Assembly: GCF_041397485.1 (NCBI RefSeq)
Contig: NZ_JAWKWO010000006.1
Coordinates: forward strand, 271,858-335,857
DNA length: 64,000 nucleotides
Direction: 5' to 3'
DNA from: Zhengella sp020637775
GTDB lineage: Bacteria > Pseudomonadota > Alphaproteobacteria > Rhizobiales > Rhizobiaceae
In this document: piece by piece, positions 8,457-17,576 of the stretch
How positions within the stretch are numbered: the first letter of the stretch is position 1
Layout of the letters: each line of letters opens with the position of its first letter
Made by a program: the position numbers and the translations under genes
The notes under the pieces: generated by a model
The model's input: only the letters and a program-made list of their open reading frames with translations
Told to the model about the DNA's origin: nothing
The model's database searches: none

Positions 8457-9683
8457 TCACATCTCTGCGCCGATCGCAACACGCAGCTTGTAGACGGCAA
8501 ACAGGACGCAGGCGGACAGGCCCATGAAGGGGATGAGCGTCGCCATGGCGAAGACAGGATCGCCCATCAGCGCCCCCAGCGAACCCATCGCCAGGCCCAT
8601 GCCCATCTGCAGGAACCCCATCATGGCCGAGGCCGCGCCCGCCATGTGGCGGAAAGGATGCAGGCAGATGGTGGTCACAGCCGGCATGACGAAGGCGATG
8701 CCGATGGCATAGAGCGAAACCGGCGCCATGACCTGCCACAAGCCCGGTTCGACGACATGCATGGCAAGCTGGCCCAGGCCGCCCAGGCCCACCATGACAA
8801 GGCCGGGAATGACCAGCCGTTCGGCGGTGACCCGCGCCAGCAGCGCACGCACCACCAGCGCACCGACGAAGAAGGCGCCCGACTGCAGGACCATGGACAG
8901 GCCGAATTGCGCCGGTGTCAGGCCCACCCGCTCCATCAGGATGAAGGGCAGGAAGGTTGCCTGCGCATAAAGCGCGCCCGTGGTGAAGGCCAGGACCAGT
9001 GCCGTCGTCATGAAATGGGCATTGCCGACCAGGTGGAGATAGGCCGACGCCAGCGCGGCCGGCCTCAGCCGGCTCATGTCCGGCACAACCGTTTCATGCA
9101 TGGCGAAAACCGCCGCACAGAACACGATCACGCCCAGTCCCGCCATGAGCAGGAAAATGGCATGCCATCCGGCTGCCTGCATGGTAAAGCCGCCGATGGT
9201 CGGCGCGATGGCCGGACCCAGCGCCAGCATGATGCCGATCAGGTTCATGATCCGCGAGGACTGCTCGTGGTCGAACAGGTCGCGCACCATGGCCCGTGCA
9301 ACGGCGACGCCGGCCGAAGCGCCGATCCCCTGCAGGAACCGCGCGGCCAGCAGAACCTCGATGCCCGGCGCCGACAGCGCCAGAAGGCTTGCCGCGACAT
9401 AGATCCCCATGAAGATCATCATCACCGGGCGGCGGCCCATGGCATCCGACAAGGGGCCGCCGACAAGTTGCGCAAATGCGAATCCGGCGAAATAGAGCGC
9501 CAGCGTCATTTTCACCGCCGATTCGGTGGTGCCGAAGGCCTGCACGATCTCCGTCATCGCCGGCGTGTAGAGCGCCATCGAAACCGGTCCGACAACCACG
9601 AACAGGGCGCCCAGCAGCGAAACCCTTCGCTCGGTCATGACCGGCCTGTAGCCGGCGCCCGAGGGCGACCCTTCATGCCGCAT
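8457..9683 (-). CDS. Bcr/CflA-type MFS multidrug efflux transporter
   Basis: A 408-residue major facilitator with about 12 membrane helices. The family's loop 2-3 motif is present (GGPLSDAMGRRPVMM) and the first helix carries ALYTPAMTEI, similar to the Bcr/CflA drug:H+ antiporters. Start codons at 9683 and 9638 (MTERRVSLLG) are possible; the longer one overlaps the end of the MarR-family gene upstream by 11 nt, while the shorter one leaves a normal gap. Being downstream of a MarR regulator in the same operon suggests repression relieved by a toxic ligand. Confidence 0.9.
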   Translation of the reverse strand: MRHEGSPSGAGYRPVMTERRVSLLGALFVVVGPVSMALYTPAMTEIVQAFGTTESAVKMTLALYFAGFAFAQLVGGPLSDAMGRRPVMMIFMGIYVAASLLALSAPGIEVLLAARFLQGIGASAGVAVARAMVRDLFDHEQSSRIMNLIGIMLALGPAIAPTIGGFTMQAAGWHAIFLLMAGLGVIVFCAAVFAMHETVVPDMSRLRPAALASAYLHLVGNAHFMTTALVLAFTTGALYAQATFLPFILMERVGLTPAQFGLSMVLQSGAFFVGALVVRALLARVTAERLVIPGLVMVGLGGLGQLAMHVVEPGLWQVMAPVSLYAIGIAFVMPAVTTICLHPFRHMAGAASAMMGFLQMGMGLAMGSLGALMGDPVFAMATLIPFMGLSACVLFAVYKLRVAIGAEM

Positions 9684-10134
9684 CGCTGGCCTCCACGCCC
9701 TTTTCGCAGAGATTGGACCGGACCCGCTTCAGCGCGGCCTTGAGCTGCTCCCATTCCTCGTCTTCGAAACCGGCACTGGCCTGCGCCCGAATGGCCCGGC
9801 CTGTCGCGCCAATGGCATCAAGCACGGCATCGGCGGCAGGCAGGAGCGTGACGATCTTCGCCCGTCGGTCGGATGGATCGGCTTGGCGCGCGATCAGTCC
9901 CTTGCCTTCCAGCCCGTCGAGATGGCCCGAAAGCGTCATGGCTTCCACGCCGATCTGCTCGGCAAGCCGCGTCTGGCGCACAGGGCCCGTTCGGGCCGCG
10001 AATGCCAGGACACGCGCCTCGCCCGGCGTCACACCGATGCCTGAACGCGCATGTGCCCGGTCCATGGAAGCCCGGATGAGGCGGGAAATGTCGTTGAGCA
10101 GAAAGCCCAAGGCATCCGGATCGATCCCCGGCAT
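9673..10134 (-). CDS. MarR-family transcriptional regulator
   Basis: A 153-residue winged-helix repressor. The wHTH lies around residues 50-105, with the recognition helix in RQTRLAEQIGVEAMTLSGHLDGLEGKGLI and the wing DPSDRRAKIVTLLPA, where D-x-R-x-K/R is the MarR hallmark. It is transcribed just ahead of the MFS efflux gene, and a near-perfect palindrome lies 13 nt upstream of its start, so autoregulation and control of the efflux gene are likely. Confidence 0.92.
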   Translation of the reverse strand: MPGIDPDALGFLLNDISRLIRASMDRAHARSGIGVTPGEARVLAFAARTGPVRQTRLAEQIGVEAMTLSGHLDGLEGKGLIARQADPSDRRAKIVTLLPAADAVLDAIGATGRAIRAQASAGFEDEEWEQLKAALKRVRSNLCEKGVEASDAA

Positions 10135-10147
10135 GTCTTCAACTCCA

Positions 10148-10168
10148 ATAGTAAGGTGACCTTATTAT
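10148..10168. promoter_or_regulatory. MarR-type operator palindrome
   Basis: A 21-bp near-perfect palindrome: ATAGTAAGGT, one central base, ACCTTATTAT, with 9 of 10 arm positions pairing. It is placed 13 nt upstream of the marR start and about 95 nt upstream of the divergent M3 peptidase gene. Size and AT-rich arms suit a MarR dimer. It probably overlaps the promoter of the marR-efflux operon. Confidence 0.7.
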
Positions 10169-10263
10169 AAGGATGTTTTAGGTTTTTCGGATCAGAAGTC
10201 AAGCATTGCCACCGGCCCCCGCGCCGCCTACATGCGCATCGATTTCCCGAATGGAGAAAACCC

Positions 10264-12327
10264 GTGACGATCGATCTTGCTTCCCACCCGCTCACGGCTT
10301 GGACCGGCCCGCTCGGTCTGCCGGACTATGGCGCCATTCGCACGGAGGATTTCGCGCCCGTTTTCGATGCCGCGCTCGCCGCGCATGCCGCGCAGATCGC
10401 CACCATTGCGGCAAATCCGGCCACGCCGACGATCACCAACACACTGGCGGCGCTGGAACTGGCCGGCGAAGAACTCGGCCACGTCGCAGCCATCTTCTGG
10501 GGCCTCGCCGGTGCCCACACCAACCCGGACATCCAGGCGCTGGAACGCGACCTGGCGCCGAAGATGTCGCGCCACTTCTCAGCCATCTCGATGAACCCGG
10601 ATCTGTTTGCGCGCATCGACGACCTCTGGAATCGCCGCGCGGATCTCGAACTGGATGGAGAAACCGCGCGCGTCCTGGAATTGACCTGGAAAGGCTTTGT
10701 GCGTTCCGGTGCGAAGCTCGACGATGCAGGCAAGGCGCGCCTGGCGGAAATCAACGAGAAGCTGGCCGGTCTGGGTGCGGCTTTCGGCCAGAACGTGCTG
10801 GCCGACGAGGCCGGCTGGGCGCTCATCCTTGACGACGCCGATGTCGAGGGCCTGCCGGATTTCCTGACCGCCGCAATGGCCGAAGCCGCGGAAAGCCGGG
10901 GCGAGAAAGGCCGCTATGCCGTCACCCTGTCCCGCTCGATCTACGAGCCCTTCATGACGCTGTCGCTGCGCCGCGACCTGCGAGAAAAGGCATTCCACGG
11001 CTTCACCATGCGCGGCCAGAATGGCGGCGAGCATGACAATTCCGCCATCGTGGCCGAAACGCTGGCGCTGCGCGCCGAAAAGGCAAGGCTGCTCGGCTAT
11101 GAAACTTATGCGGCGCTGAAGCTGGACAACACCATGGCCAAGACGCCGGATGCTGTCATGGGTCTGCTGGAACCGGTCTGGGACATGGCGAAGGGAAAGG
11201 CTGCCGCGGACGCGGCGGAGCTGCGCCGCATCGCCGCCGCCTCCGGTCACAATCACGAGATCGCCGGTTGGGACTGGCGCTTCTTCGCCGACCGGCTGCG
11301 CGCCGAACGCTATGCCTTTGATGAAACCGAACTGAAGCCCTATCTCCAGCTCGACAACATCATCGCCGCCTGTTTCGACGTGGCCAACCGCCTGTTCGGC
11401 CTCTCCTTCGAGGAAAAGCCGGACCTGAAGGTCTGGCACGAGGATGCCCGCGTCTTCGAGATCCTCAATGGCGACGGCACGTCGCGCGGTGTTTTCATAG
11501 CCGACTATTTCAACCGGCCGACAAAGCGCTCCGGTGCCTGGATGAGCGCCCTGCAATCGGCCCACAAGCTGGAAGGCGGCCAGCCGCCGATCATCTACAA
11601 CGTGATGAATTTCGCCAAACCGGCGCCCGGCAAGCCTGCCCTGCTTTCCATGGACGAGGCCCGCACCCTGTTCCACGAATTCGGCCACGCCCTGCACGGC
11701 ATGCTGACCGAGGTGACATGGCCCTCCGTTTCCGGCACGTCGGTGCCGCGCGACTTTGTCGAACTGCCCTCGCAGCTCTACGAACACTGGCTGACCGTGC
11801 CGCAAGTGCTGGAAAAACACGCTCGCCACGTGAAGACCGGCGACCCCATGCCCCGCGCGCTGATCGACAAGCTGACCGCCGCGCAGGCCTTCGACCAGGG
11901 CTTTGCCACCGTCGAATTCACCGCATCGGCGCTGATGGACATGGCCTATCACCAGCAAGCGGACATGCCCGCCGATGCCATCGCCTTCGAGGCCGAGACC
12001 ATGGCGAAACTGGGCAAGCCGGAAGCCATCGCCATGCGCCACCGCACGCCGCATTTCGCGCATGTCTTCGCCGGCGACGGATATTCAGCCGGCTATTATT
12101 CCTACCTCTGGTCGGAGGTGCTCGACGCCGATGCCTTCGCGGCGTTCGAGGAAACCGGCGATCCATTCAACCCGGACCTGGCGGAAAAGCTGAAGACGCA
12201 CATCTATGCCGCCGGTGGATCGGCCGATCCGGAAGCGCTCTACACCGCCTTCCGCGGCAGGATGCCATCCGTCGATGCCATGCTGAAGGGCCGCGGCCTG
12301 GCCGTGCATTCCGAACGCGAGATGTGA
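10264..12327 (+). CDS. dcp: M3-family oligopeptidase / peptidyl-dipeptidase (Dcp-like)
   Basis: A 687-residue zinc metallopeptidase of family M3. The zinc-binding and catalytic site HEFGHALHG is at about residue 471, followed by the family's SGTSVPRDFVELPSQLYEHW, whose Glu is the third zinc ligand. These are cytoplasmic or periplasmic enzymes that degrade short peptides; Dcp removes C-terminal dipeptides, and the close relative PrlC is an oligopeptidase. No signal peptide is seen. The start is GTG at 10264, and an 11-codon open frame upstream ends on top of it. A terminator follows at 12360. Confidence 0.93.
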   Translation: MTIDLASHPLTAWTGPLGLPDYGAIRTEDFAPVFDAALAAHAAQIATIAANPATPTITNTLAALELAGEELGHVAAIFWGLAGAHTNPDIQALERDLAPKMSRHFSAISMNPDLFARIDDLWNRRADLELDGETARVLELTWKGFVRSGAKLDDAGKARLAEINEKLAGLGAAFGQNVLADEAGWALILDDADVEGLPDFLTAAMAEAAESRGEKGRYAVTLSRSIYEPFMTLSLRRDLREKAFHGFTMRGQNGGEHDNSAIVAETLALRAEKARLLGYETYAALKLDNTMAKTPDAVMGLLEPVWDMAKGKAAADAAELRRIAAASGHNHEIAGWDWRFFADRLRAERYAFDETELKPYLQLDNIIAACFDVANRLFGLSFEEKPDLKVWHEDARVFEILNGDGTSRGVFIADYFNRPTKRSGAWMSALQSAHKLEGGQPPIIYNVMNFAKPAPGKPALLSMDEARTLFHEFGHALHGMLTEVTWPSVSGTSVPRDFVELPSQLYEHWLTVPQVLEKHARHVKTGDPMPRALIDKLTAAQAFDQGFATVEFTASALMDMAYHQQADMPADAIAFEAETMAKLGKPEAIAMRHRTPHFAHVFAGDGYSAGYYSYLWSEVLDADAFAAFEETGDPFNPDLAEKLKTHIYAAGGSADPEALYTAFRGRMPSVDAMLKGRGLAVHSEREM

Positions 12328-12359
12328 TCCCGGCGGCTTCGCGGCACGCCCTTTCATGA

Positions 12360-12389
12360 AAAAGCCCGGACGGTGACGCCCGGGCTTTT
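12360..12389. terminator. Bidirectional terminator between dcp and asd
   Basis: A 10-bp stem AAAAGCCCGG/CCGGGCTTTT with a 10-nt loop lies between two convergent genes. The A-run and T-run flanks mean it can act on both strands, ending dcp on the plus strand and asd on the minus strand. Confidence 0.85.
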
Positions 12390-12417
12390 GTCCAGATCGG
12401 ACAGGCCGTGAAGCGGC

Positions 12418-13452
12418 TCAGGCCGCCTGCTTCTTCGGCTGGATCAGGCCACGCGCCACCAGCAATTCGGCGATCTGCACCGTGTTGAGCGCCGCGCCCT
12501 TGCGCAGGTTGTCCGAAACCACCCACAGCGCCAGCCCGTTCTCCACCGTCGCATCCTCGCGGATGCGGGAGATATAGGTGGCATCCTCGCCCGCCGATTC
12601 ATGCGGCGTGATGTAGCCGCCGTCCTCGTGCTTGTCGATCACCTGGCAGCCGGGCGCCTCGCGCAGGATGTCGCGGGCCTCTTCCGCCGTGATCGGCTTC
12701 TCGAATTCCAGGTTGACGCTTTCCGAATGGCCGATGAAGACCGGAACGCGCACCGCCGTGCAGGTGACCTTGATCTTCGGATCCAGCATCTTCTTGGTTT
12801 CGGCCAGCACCTTCCATTCTTCCTTGGTGTAGCCGTCTTCCATGAACACATCGATATGCGGGATGACGTTGAAGGCGATCCGCTTGGTGAACTTCTTGGC
12901 TTCCACCGGGTCGGACACGAAGACCGCGCGTGTCTGGTTGAACAACTCGTCCATGCCTTCCTTGCCGGCGCCCGAAACCGACTGGTAGGTGGACACGACG
13001 ACGCGCTTGATCGTGGCCGCGTCATGCAGCGGCTTCAGCGCCACGACGAGCTGCGCCGTCGAGCAGTTCGGATTGGCAATGATGTTCTTCTTGCGGAAGC
13101 CTTCCACCGCGTCCGGGTTCACTTCCGGCACGATCAGCGGCACATCGGCGTCGTAACGCCAGGCCGAGGAATTGTCGATGACCACGCAGCCCTGCGCGGC
13201 GATCTTCGGCGACCATTCCTTGGAGATGGAGCCGCCGGCCGACATCAGGCAGATATCGGTGTCGGAAAAGTCGTAGGAATCGAGCGCCTTCACCTTCAGC
13301 GTCCGGTCGCCGTAGGAGACCTCCTGGCCGACCGAGCGGCGCGATGCCAGCGGCACCACCTCGTCGGCGGGAAAGCCGCGTTCTTCCAGGATATTGAGCA
13401 TTTCACGGCCCACATTGCCCGTGGCGCCGGCGACTGCAATCTTGAAACCCAT
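12418..13452 (-). CDS. asd: Aspartate-semialdehyde dehydrogenase
   Basis: A 344-residue NADPH-dependent enzyme that reduces aspartyl phosphate to aspartate semialdehyde, the branch point to lysine, diaminopimelate, methionine and threonine. The N-terminal Rossmann motif AVAGATGNVGREML and the catalytic cysteine in NPNCSTAQLVVALKPLHD (about residue 134) are clear, and the substrate-binding VFIGHSESVNLEFEKP is present. Full length. It ends near the shared terminator at 12360. Two hairpins lie in its upstream region at 13499-13548. Confidence 0.97.
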   Translation of the reverse strand: MGFKIAVAGATGNVGREMLNILEERGFPADEVVPLASRRSVGQEVSYGDRTLKVKALDSYDFSDTDICLMSAGGSISKEWSPKIAAQGCVVIDNSSAWRYDADVPLIVPEVNPDAVEGFRKKNIIANPNCSTAQLVVALKPLHDAATIKRVVVSTYQSVSGAGKEGMDELFNQTRAVFVSDPVEAKKFTKRIAFNVIPHIDVFMEDGYTKEEWKVLAETKKMLDPKIKVTCTAVRVPVFIGHSESVNLEFEKPITAEEARDILREAPGCQVIDKHEDGGYITPHESAGEDATYISRIREDATVENGLALWVVSDNLRKGAALNTVQIAELLVARGLIQPKKQAA

Positions 13453-13824
13453 GTTCGTGTCCGTCCTTGGATCGGGTGTCGCTTCCCTTTTTGCGTCCGG
13501 CCCGCGCTTCGACGCGGGCCTTTCGCCTTCCCGGTCTGTCCCGGGAAGCGTCAGGGATCAGGCCAAGAAGGATCAGACCGTGGTGGCGGTCGTTTTTTTG
13601 GCCATGGTTTTGGTAAGGCGGGGCGCATGCATGGCACTGGCCGGTGCTGCCACCGTCCCGCGCGTCATGAATGCAATGTGGAAGCCGTACATCGGTTCCC
13701 GTCCCGTTTCTCGCATCGTCGTTTTACGGTGTTTGGAAAAAGAGTCAATCTTTGCCTTGATCGATCGATGACCGGTGAACCGTACCCGCCCGCCGGATAA
13801 TGACAGCACGCACGAAACCTTCTC
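13453..13824. other. Intergenic region upstream of asd, with two GC hairpins
   Basis: About 370 nt. Two perfect inverted repeats lie close together: GGCCCGCG/CGCGGGCC at 13499-13520 (6-nt loop, then TTTC on the plus strand) and CTTCCCGG/CCGGGAAG at 13527-13548 (6-nt loop). They may form structure in the asd leader RNA, or terminate something. A leftward frame at 13573-13809 could encode a short basic peptide from an internal ATG near 13692, but the ribosome site is weak and I see no family, so I do not call it a gene. Confidence 0.4.
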
Positions 13825-14766
13825 TCAGCCCCGCCCGCTCCGCACTGCGCGCACCGCACCGCGCCGGAAAACCGCTTCAAGCCGTTGGCACAGCTGGCAC
13901 ATCCGGCGATGCAGGCTCAGGCCAGTCAGGCGGAAGCCGCGGCGGGTCACCGGCCAGCCCCGGTCATCGAAGGAGAAAAGCACTCCGGCGGCGGCCAGTT
14001 TCCAGGCGCACCAATAGGAGAACCAGACGCCCAGTGCGAGCCCGGCAATCACGTCGCTGGCATAGTGAACACCAACCATCAGCCGGGAGAACCCGAACCA
14101 GAAGGCGGCAACGACCATGGCCAGCCGCATCCGGGGAAACAGCAGCGCGACAGCCGCGCAGAAGGCCCCGACCGTGGTCGAATGACCGGACGGGAAGCTG
14201 GCGTGAACGGCCTGGAAAGCCATGCTGTGGAAAGAAAGCAGCCCTTCGCAATGATAGAGAGCGGGACGCGCGCGGCCGATCAGCAGCTTCAATCCCGCCG
14301 CGATCAGCCCCGAACCGGCAATGGCGACGAGGAAGAACCACGCGACGGCAAGCCATGCGGCGGCAAGGCGGCGCTGCGCCCGCTTGAGCCTGTTCCAGTC
14401 GAGGCCCAGCAGAAACAGGACAGCCAGGGCGGACAAGGTGATGTATCCACCGGATTTACCGAAGTCGGTGATGCAGGCGGAAATGCGGAAACCGGTCGAG
14501 GCCGTATCGGGACGATGCTCGCCGACCAGCGGGTCCAGCGCGTGAAACGCGAGAACAGCCAGGGCGATGGTGACCACAGCCATTCGCCGCCAGCTTGGCG
14601 CCTCCCGCGGCTTGAACCGCGGCTGCCGGCGGATCATTCTGCACCATGCCGCGTTTCCGTTCGCAGCAATACGCAGCGCGCAGGCCACCGCTGCCTCCGA
14701 AACCGCCGCTGCCAGGCCATGCAGAGCCGTGACCGGGCTGCCAGGTTCGGCCATCCGATTCGCCAT
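13825..14766 (-). CDS. PAP2-superfamily membrane phosphatase
   Basis: A 313-residue integral membrane phosphatase. All three PAP2 motifs are visible: KLLIGRARP (K-x6-R-P), FPSGHS, and SRLMVGVHYASD (S-R-x5-H-x3-D, with the catalytic His). About six membrane helices follow a cytoplasmic N-terminus of about 60 residues. Members remove phosphate from lipids such as undecaprenyl pyrophosphate, phosphatidylglycerol phosphate or lipid A; the substrate is not clear here. The frame is open far upstream, but the ATG at 14766 has AAGGGGG about 10 nt before it. The C-terminus is unusually basic. Confidence 0.87.
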   Translation of the reverse strand: MANRMAEPGSPVTALHGLAAAVSEAAVACALRIAANGNAAWCRMIRRQPRFKPREAPSWRRMAVVTIALAVLAFHALDPLVGEHRPDTASTGFRISACITDFGKSGGYITLSALAVLFLLGLDWNRLKRAQRRLAAAWLAVAWFFLVAIAGSGLIAAGLKLLIGRARPALYHCEGLLSFHSMAFQAVHASFPSGHSTTVGAFCAAVALLFPRMRLAMVVAAFWFGFSRLMVGVHYASDVIAGLALGVWFSYWCAWKLAAAGVLFSFDDRGWPVTRRGFRLTGLSLHRRMCQLCQRLEAVFRRGAVRAVRSGRG

Positions 14767-14827
14767 CGTCGCTTGTCCCCCTTCGTTCAGCCGCCTTCTT
14801 TCACCGGTTCTTGAAGGAGAGATGACA

Positions 14828-14857
14828 AAAGCCGACCGCGCGGGCGCGATCGGCTTT
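14828..14857 (-). terminator. Terminator of leuB
   Basis: On the minus strand an AAAGCCGA/TCGGCTTT stem with a GC-rich loop is followed by TTTTG, starting 25 nt after the leuB stop. It is a typical intrinsic terminator. Confidence 0.85.
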
Positions 14858-14881
14858 GCTGGCGCGGCATTGGCGGCCGTA

Positions 14882-15994
14882 TCAGGCCGCCAGCGTCTTG
14901 AACTGTTCCAGGATCGCGTCGCCCATCTGCGACGTGGAAATCTGCGTGCAGCCTTCCGACATGATGTCGCCGGTGCGCAGGCCCTTGTCGAGCACGTCGG
15001 CAATGGCCTTTTCCAGCCGGTCGGCCTGGTCGATCATGTTGAACGAATAGCGCAGGCACATGGCGAAGGACGCGATCATGGCGATCGGATTGGCGATCCC
15101 CTGGCCCGCAATGTCCGGCGCCGAACCGTGCACCGGCTCGTAGAGCGCCTTGCGGCTGCCGGTCCTGGCATCGGGCGCGCCCAGCGAAGCCGAGGGCAGC
15201 ATGCCGAGCGAACCGGTCAGCATGGCCGCGACATCCGACAGCATGTCGCCGAACAGGTTGTCGGTCACGATCACGTCGAACTGCTTGGGCCAGCGCACGA
15301 GCTGCATGCCGCCGGCATCGGCCAGCATGTGCGTCAGTTCGACATCGGAATATTTCGCCTTGTGCGTCTGCGCGACCACTTCCTTCCACAGCACGCCGGA
15401 CTTCATCACGTTGTGCTTTTCCATGGAGCAGACCTTGTTGGACCGCGTCCGCGCCAGTTCGAAGGCCACGCCGGAAATCCGCTCGATCTCGAACGTGTCG
15501 TAGACCTGCGTGTCGATACCGCGCTTCTGTCCGTTGCCGAGATCGATGATCTCCTTCGGTTCGCCGAAATAGACGCCGCCGGTCAGTTCGCGCACGATCA
15601 GGATGTCGAGACCCTCGACCACCTCCGGCTTCAGCGACGAGGACGCCGCCAGCGCCGGGTAGCAGATCGCCGGTCGCAGGTTGGCGAACAGTTCCATTTC
15701 CTTGCGCAGGCGCAGAAGCCCGGCTTCCGGGCGCACCTCGTAGGGGACGCCATCCCACTTCGGCCCGCCGACCGCGCCGAACAGCACCGCATCGGCGGCC
15801 ATGGCCTTGGCCATGTCCTCTTCCGAGATGGCCTGGCCGCAGGCGTCATAGGCCGAACCGCCCACGAGCCCTTCCTCGGTCTCGAAACCGGCGCCGAGTT
15901 CGTCATTCATGTAGGCGATGAGCTTGCGCACCTCGGCCATGGCCTCGGGGCCGATGCCGTCGCCGGGAAGAAGAAGAAGCTTGCGCGATGCCAT
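14882..15994 (-). CDS. leuB: 3-isopropylmalate dehydrogenase
   Basis: A 370-residue NAD-dependent enzyme that oxidises and decarboxylates 3-isopropylmalate in leucine synthesis. Clear family blocks: LLLPGDGIGPEAM at the start, LLRLRKEMELFANLRPA, RELTGGVYFG, and TDNLFGDMLSDVAAMLTGSLG, which holds the metal-binding aspartates; the NAD-binding EPVHGSAPDIAGQGIANP lies near the end. The ATG at 15994 is preceded by GGAGGG. The frame continues upstream for over 1 kb, but that part is antisense to the M23 gene and is not leuB. leuD lies 1.8 kb upstream and is not contiguous. Confidence 0.97.
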   Translation of the reverse strand: MASRKLLLLPGDGIGPEAMAEVRKLIAYMNDELGAGFETEEGLVGGSAYDACGQAISEEDMAKAMAADAVLFGAVGGPKWDGVPYEVRPEAGLLRLRKEMELFANLRPAICYPALAASSSLKPEVVEGLDILIVRELTGGVYFGEPKEIIDLGNGQKRGIDTQVYDTFEIERISGVAFELARTRSNKVCSMEKHNVMKSGVLWKEVVAQTHKAKYSDVELTHMLADAGGMQLVRWPKQFDVIVTDNLFGDMLSDVAAMLTGSLGMLPSASLGAPDARTGSRKALYEPVHGSAPDIAGQGIANPIAMIASFAMCLRYSFNMIDQADRLEKAIADVLDKGLRTGDIMSEGCTQISTSQMGDAILEQFKTLAA

Positions 15995-16114
15995 GGACGT
16001 GAAACCCTCCGAAACTGGTAAAATGTCGCGTCTTGCTATCCCTCCGGCCGTTTCAAGGCAAGTCGCATTCCTGCCGTCATCCATGCAATACTGCGTATGG
16101 ATGCGTGAAGAATC

Positions 16115-17125
16115 ATGGAGTCCCGCATGTTTGCTGCCAATCTGCGCATGGCCGGCCTGGTCCTGGCCGTCGGTGTACCCTGTGTTTCCTTGCATGCCGC
16201 GGACTATGGCCCGCCGGTCGATTGCGAACTGGGGCAAACCTGTTTCCTCCAGCAGATGCCCGACATGGATCCCGGCCCCGGCGCCGCCGATCCCTATTGC
16301 GGACCCGCCACCTATGACGGCCATACCGGCCTCGACATCCGCATCCGCTCCATGGCCGACATCGCGCGCGGCGTCCCGGTTGTCGCCATGCGGGCCGGCA
16401 TCGTGCAGGGCGTTCGCGATGGCGAGGCCGACCGCCTTGTCCGGACCGACGGTGACCGCAAGGCCATCAGCGACCGCGAATGCGGCAATGGTGTCCTCAT
16501 CGACCATGGCGAGGGGGCGGTGACGCAATACTGCCACCTGCGCACCGGCTCTGTCCGGGTCCGCAAGGGACAGACCGTCACCCGTGGCCAGCAGCTTGGC
16601 GAGGTCGGCGCCTCGGGCCTGGCGCAGTTTCCCCATGTCCATGCCGAGTTGAGGATTGACGGGAAGCCGGTTGACCTGATGACGGGGCGCCGGCTGGATG
16701 CCGGCTGCGACGGAGATCTGGCCAATGCCCGCCCCTTGCTTGAGGAAAATTATGCGGCCCGGCTCGGCGATGGCGATGCCACGCTGCTGGATGCCGGCTT
16801 CGCCGCCGGTGCGGTCGACCATGACGCACTGGCCGAAACCGGGGCTCCACCGGCACCCGACGGCAATGCGAACGCCCTGACCGGCTGGGCCTGGCTGGCA
16901 AACCTGCGCAAGGGAGACCGGGTGCGCCTGCGTCTCGAGGGCCCGGCGGGCGGCGTCATCGCCGATGTCACCTCCAAGCCGATGAACCGGGCCAAGGCCA
17001 CGTGGTCCGCCTTCGCGGGAAAACGCGGCAAGCCGGCAAATGGCCCCCACACCTTGCGCATCGAGGTCCTGCGCGACGGAAAGGCGATCCGGGGCGCCGA
17101 ACGGACGATCACCATCGTCCGGTGA
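16115..17125 (+). CDS. M23-family peptidoglycan metallopeptidase (LytM domain), secreted
   Basis: A 336-residue exported protein. A signal peptide covers about residues 5-28 (MAGLVLAVGVPCVSLHA), followed by a cysteine-containing linker. The LytM domain shows HTGLD (about 70-74) and PHVHAELR (about 173-180), supplying the zinc ligands H, D and the H-x-H pair. The C-terminal 120 residues form a beta-rich region with no recognised family. M23 enzymes cut peptide cross-links in peptidoglycan or act as activators. An ATG at 16127 with GGAG just upstream is an equally good start. It diverges from leuB. Confidence 0.87.
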   Translation: MESRMFAANLRMAGLVLAVGVPCVSLHAADYGPPVDCELGQTCFLQQMPDMDPGPGAADPYCGPATYDGHTGLDIRIRSMADIARGVPVVAMRAGIVQGVRDGEADRLVRTDGDRKAISDRECGNGVLIDHGEGAVTQYCHLRTGSVRVRKGQTVTRGQQLGEVGASGLAQFPHVHAELRIDGKPVDLMTGRRLDAGCDGDLANARPLLEENYAARLGDGDATLLDAGFAAGAVDHDALAETGAPPAPDGNANALTGWAWLANLRKGDRVRLRLEGPAGGVIADVTSKPMNRAKATWSAFAGKRGKPANGPHTLRIEVLRDGKAIRGAERTITIVR

Positions 17126-17134
17126 AAACCGCTG

Positions 17135-17515
17135 TCAGGCCCGCTTTCGTGCCGTGACTTCGATCTCGACCTTCATTTCCGGTTTGATCAGGCCCGCAAC
17201 CACCATGGTCGCCGCCGGGCGGATATCGCCGAAATGCTCCCCCGTCACCTTGAAAACGGCATCGGCATGGGCTGCGTCGGTCACATAATAGACCGCCCGG
17301 ACCACATCGGCCAGCGTGAAACCGCCCTCCGCCAGCGCCCTTTCGATGGTCGCGAACGCATTTCGCGCCTGCTCTTCCACGCTGTCGGGCATGGTCATCG
17401 TGGCATAGTCGTAGCCGGTCGTTCCGGAAACGAAACAGCTATCGCCGTCGATGACGGCGCGGCTGTAGCCGGCCTGCTTCTCGAAGGGCGAACCGGTGGA
17501 AATGAGCGTGCGCAT
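17135..17515 (-). CDS. RidA-family enamine/imine deaminase
   Basis: A 126-residue protein of the RidA (YjgF/YER057c/UK114) superfamily. Typical landmarks are an N-terminal FEKQAGYSRAVIDGDSCFVSGTTG, a central VEEQARNAFATIERALAEGGFTLADVV, and a C-terminal P-A-A-T-M-V at the active site (RPAATMVVAGLIKPEMKVEIEV). RidA itself uses an Arg before the conserved A-R-x; here the motif reads RPAATM, so this belongs to one of the Rid subfamilies without a proven substrate. It converges on the M23 gene. Confidence 0.88.
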   Translation of the reverse strand: MRTLISTGSPFEKQAGYSRAVIDGDSCFVSGTTGYDYATMTMPDSVEEQARNAFATIERALAEGGFTLADVVRAVYYVTDAAHADAVFKVTGEHFGDIRPAATMVVAGLIKPEMKVEIEVTARKRA

Positions 17516-17576
17516 GGCATGGGTTCCGCGGATGGCGCCGGTTCAGCCACGCAAGGCATGCCCGGCTCTGGATGGA

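Noticed and set aside
10232..10267. An 11-codon frame ending on the GTG start of the M3 peptidase gene, resembling the his minigenes
   Set aside because: It does not copy the start of the gene it precedes, has no 49-nt repeat, and so short an overlap frame is expected by chance.
13573..13809. A 78-codon leftward frame upstream of asd as a small gene
   Set aside because: Weak ribosome sites, odd composition, no family; kept only as part of the intergenic description.
14995..17050. Leftward extension of the leuB frame through the M23 peptidase gene
   Set aside because: leuB has a clear start at 15994 with a ribosome site; the extension is antisense to a gene with signal peptide and zinc motifs.
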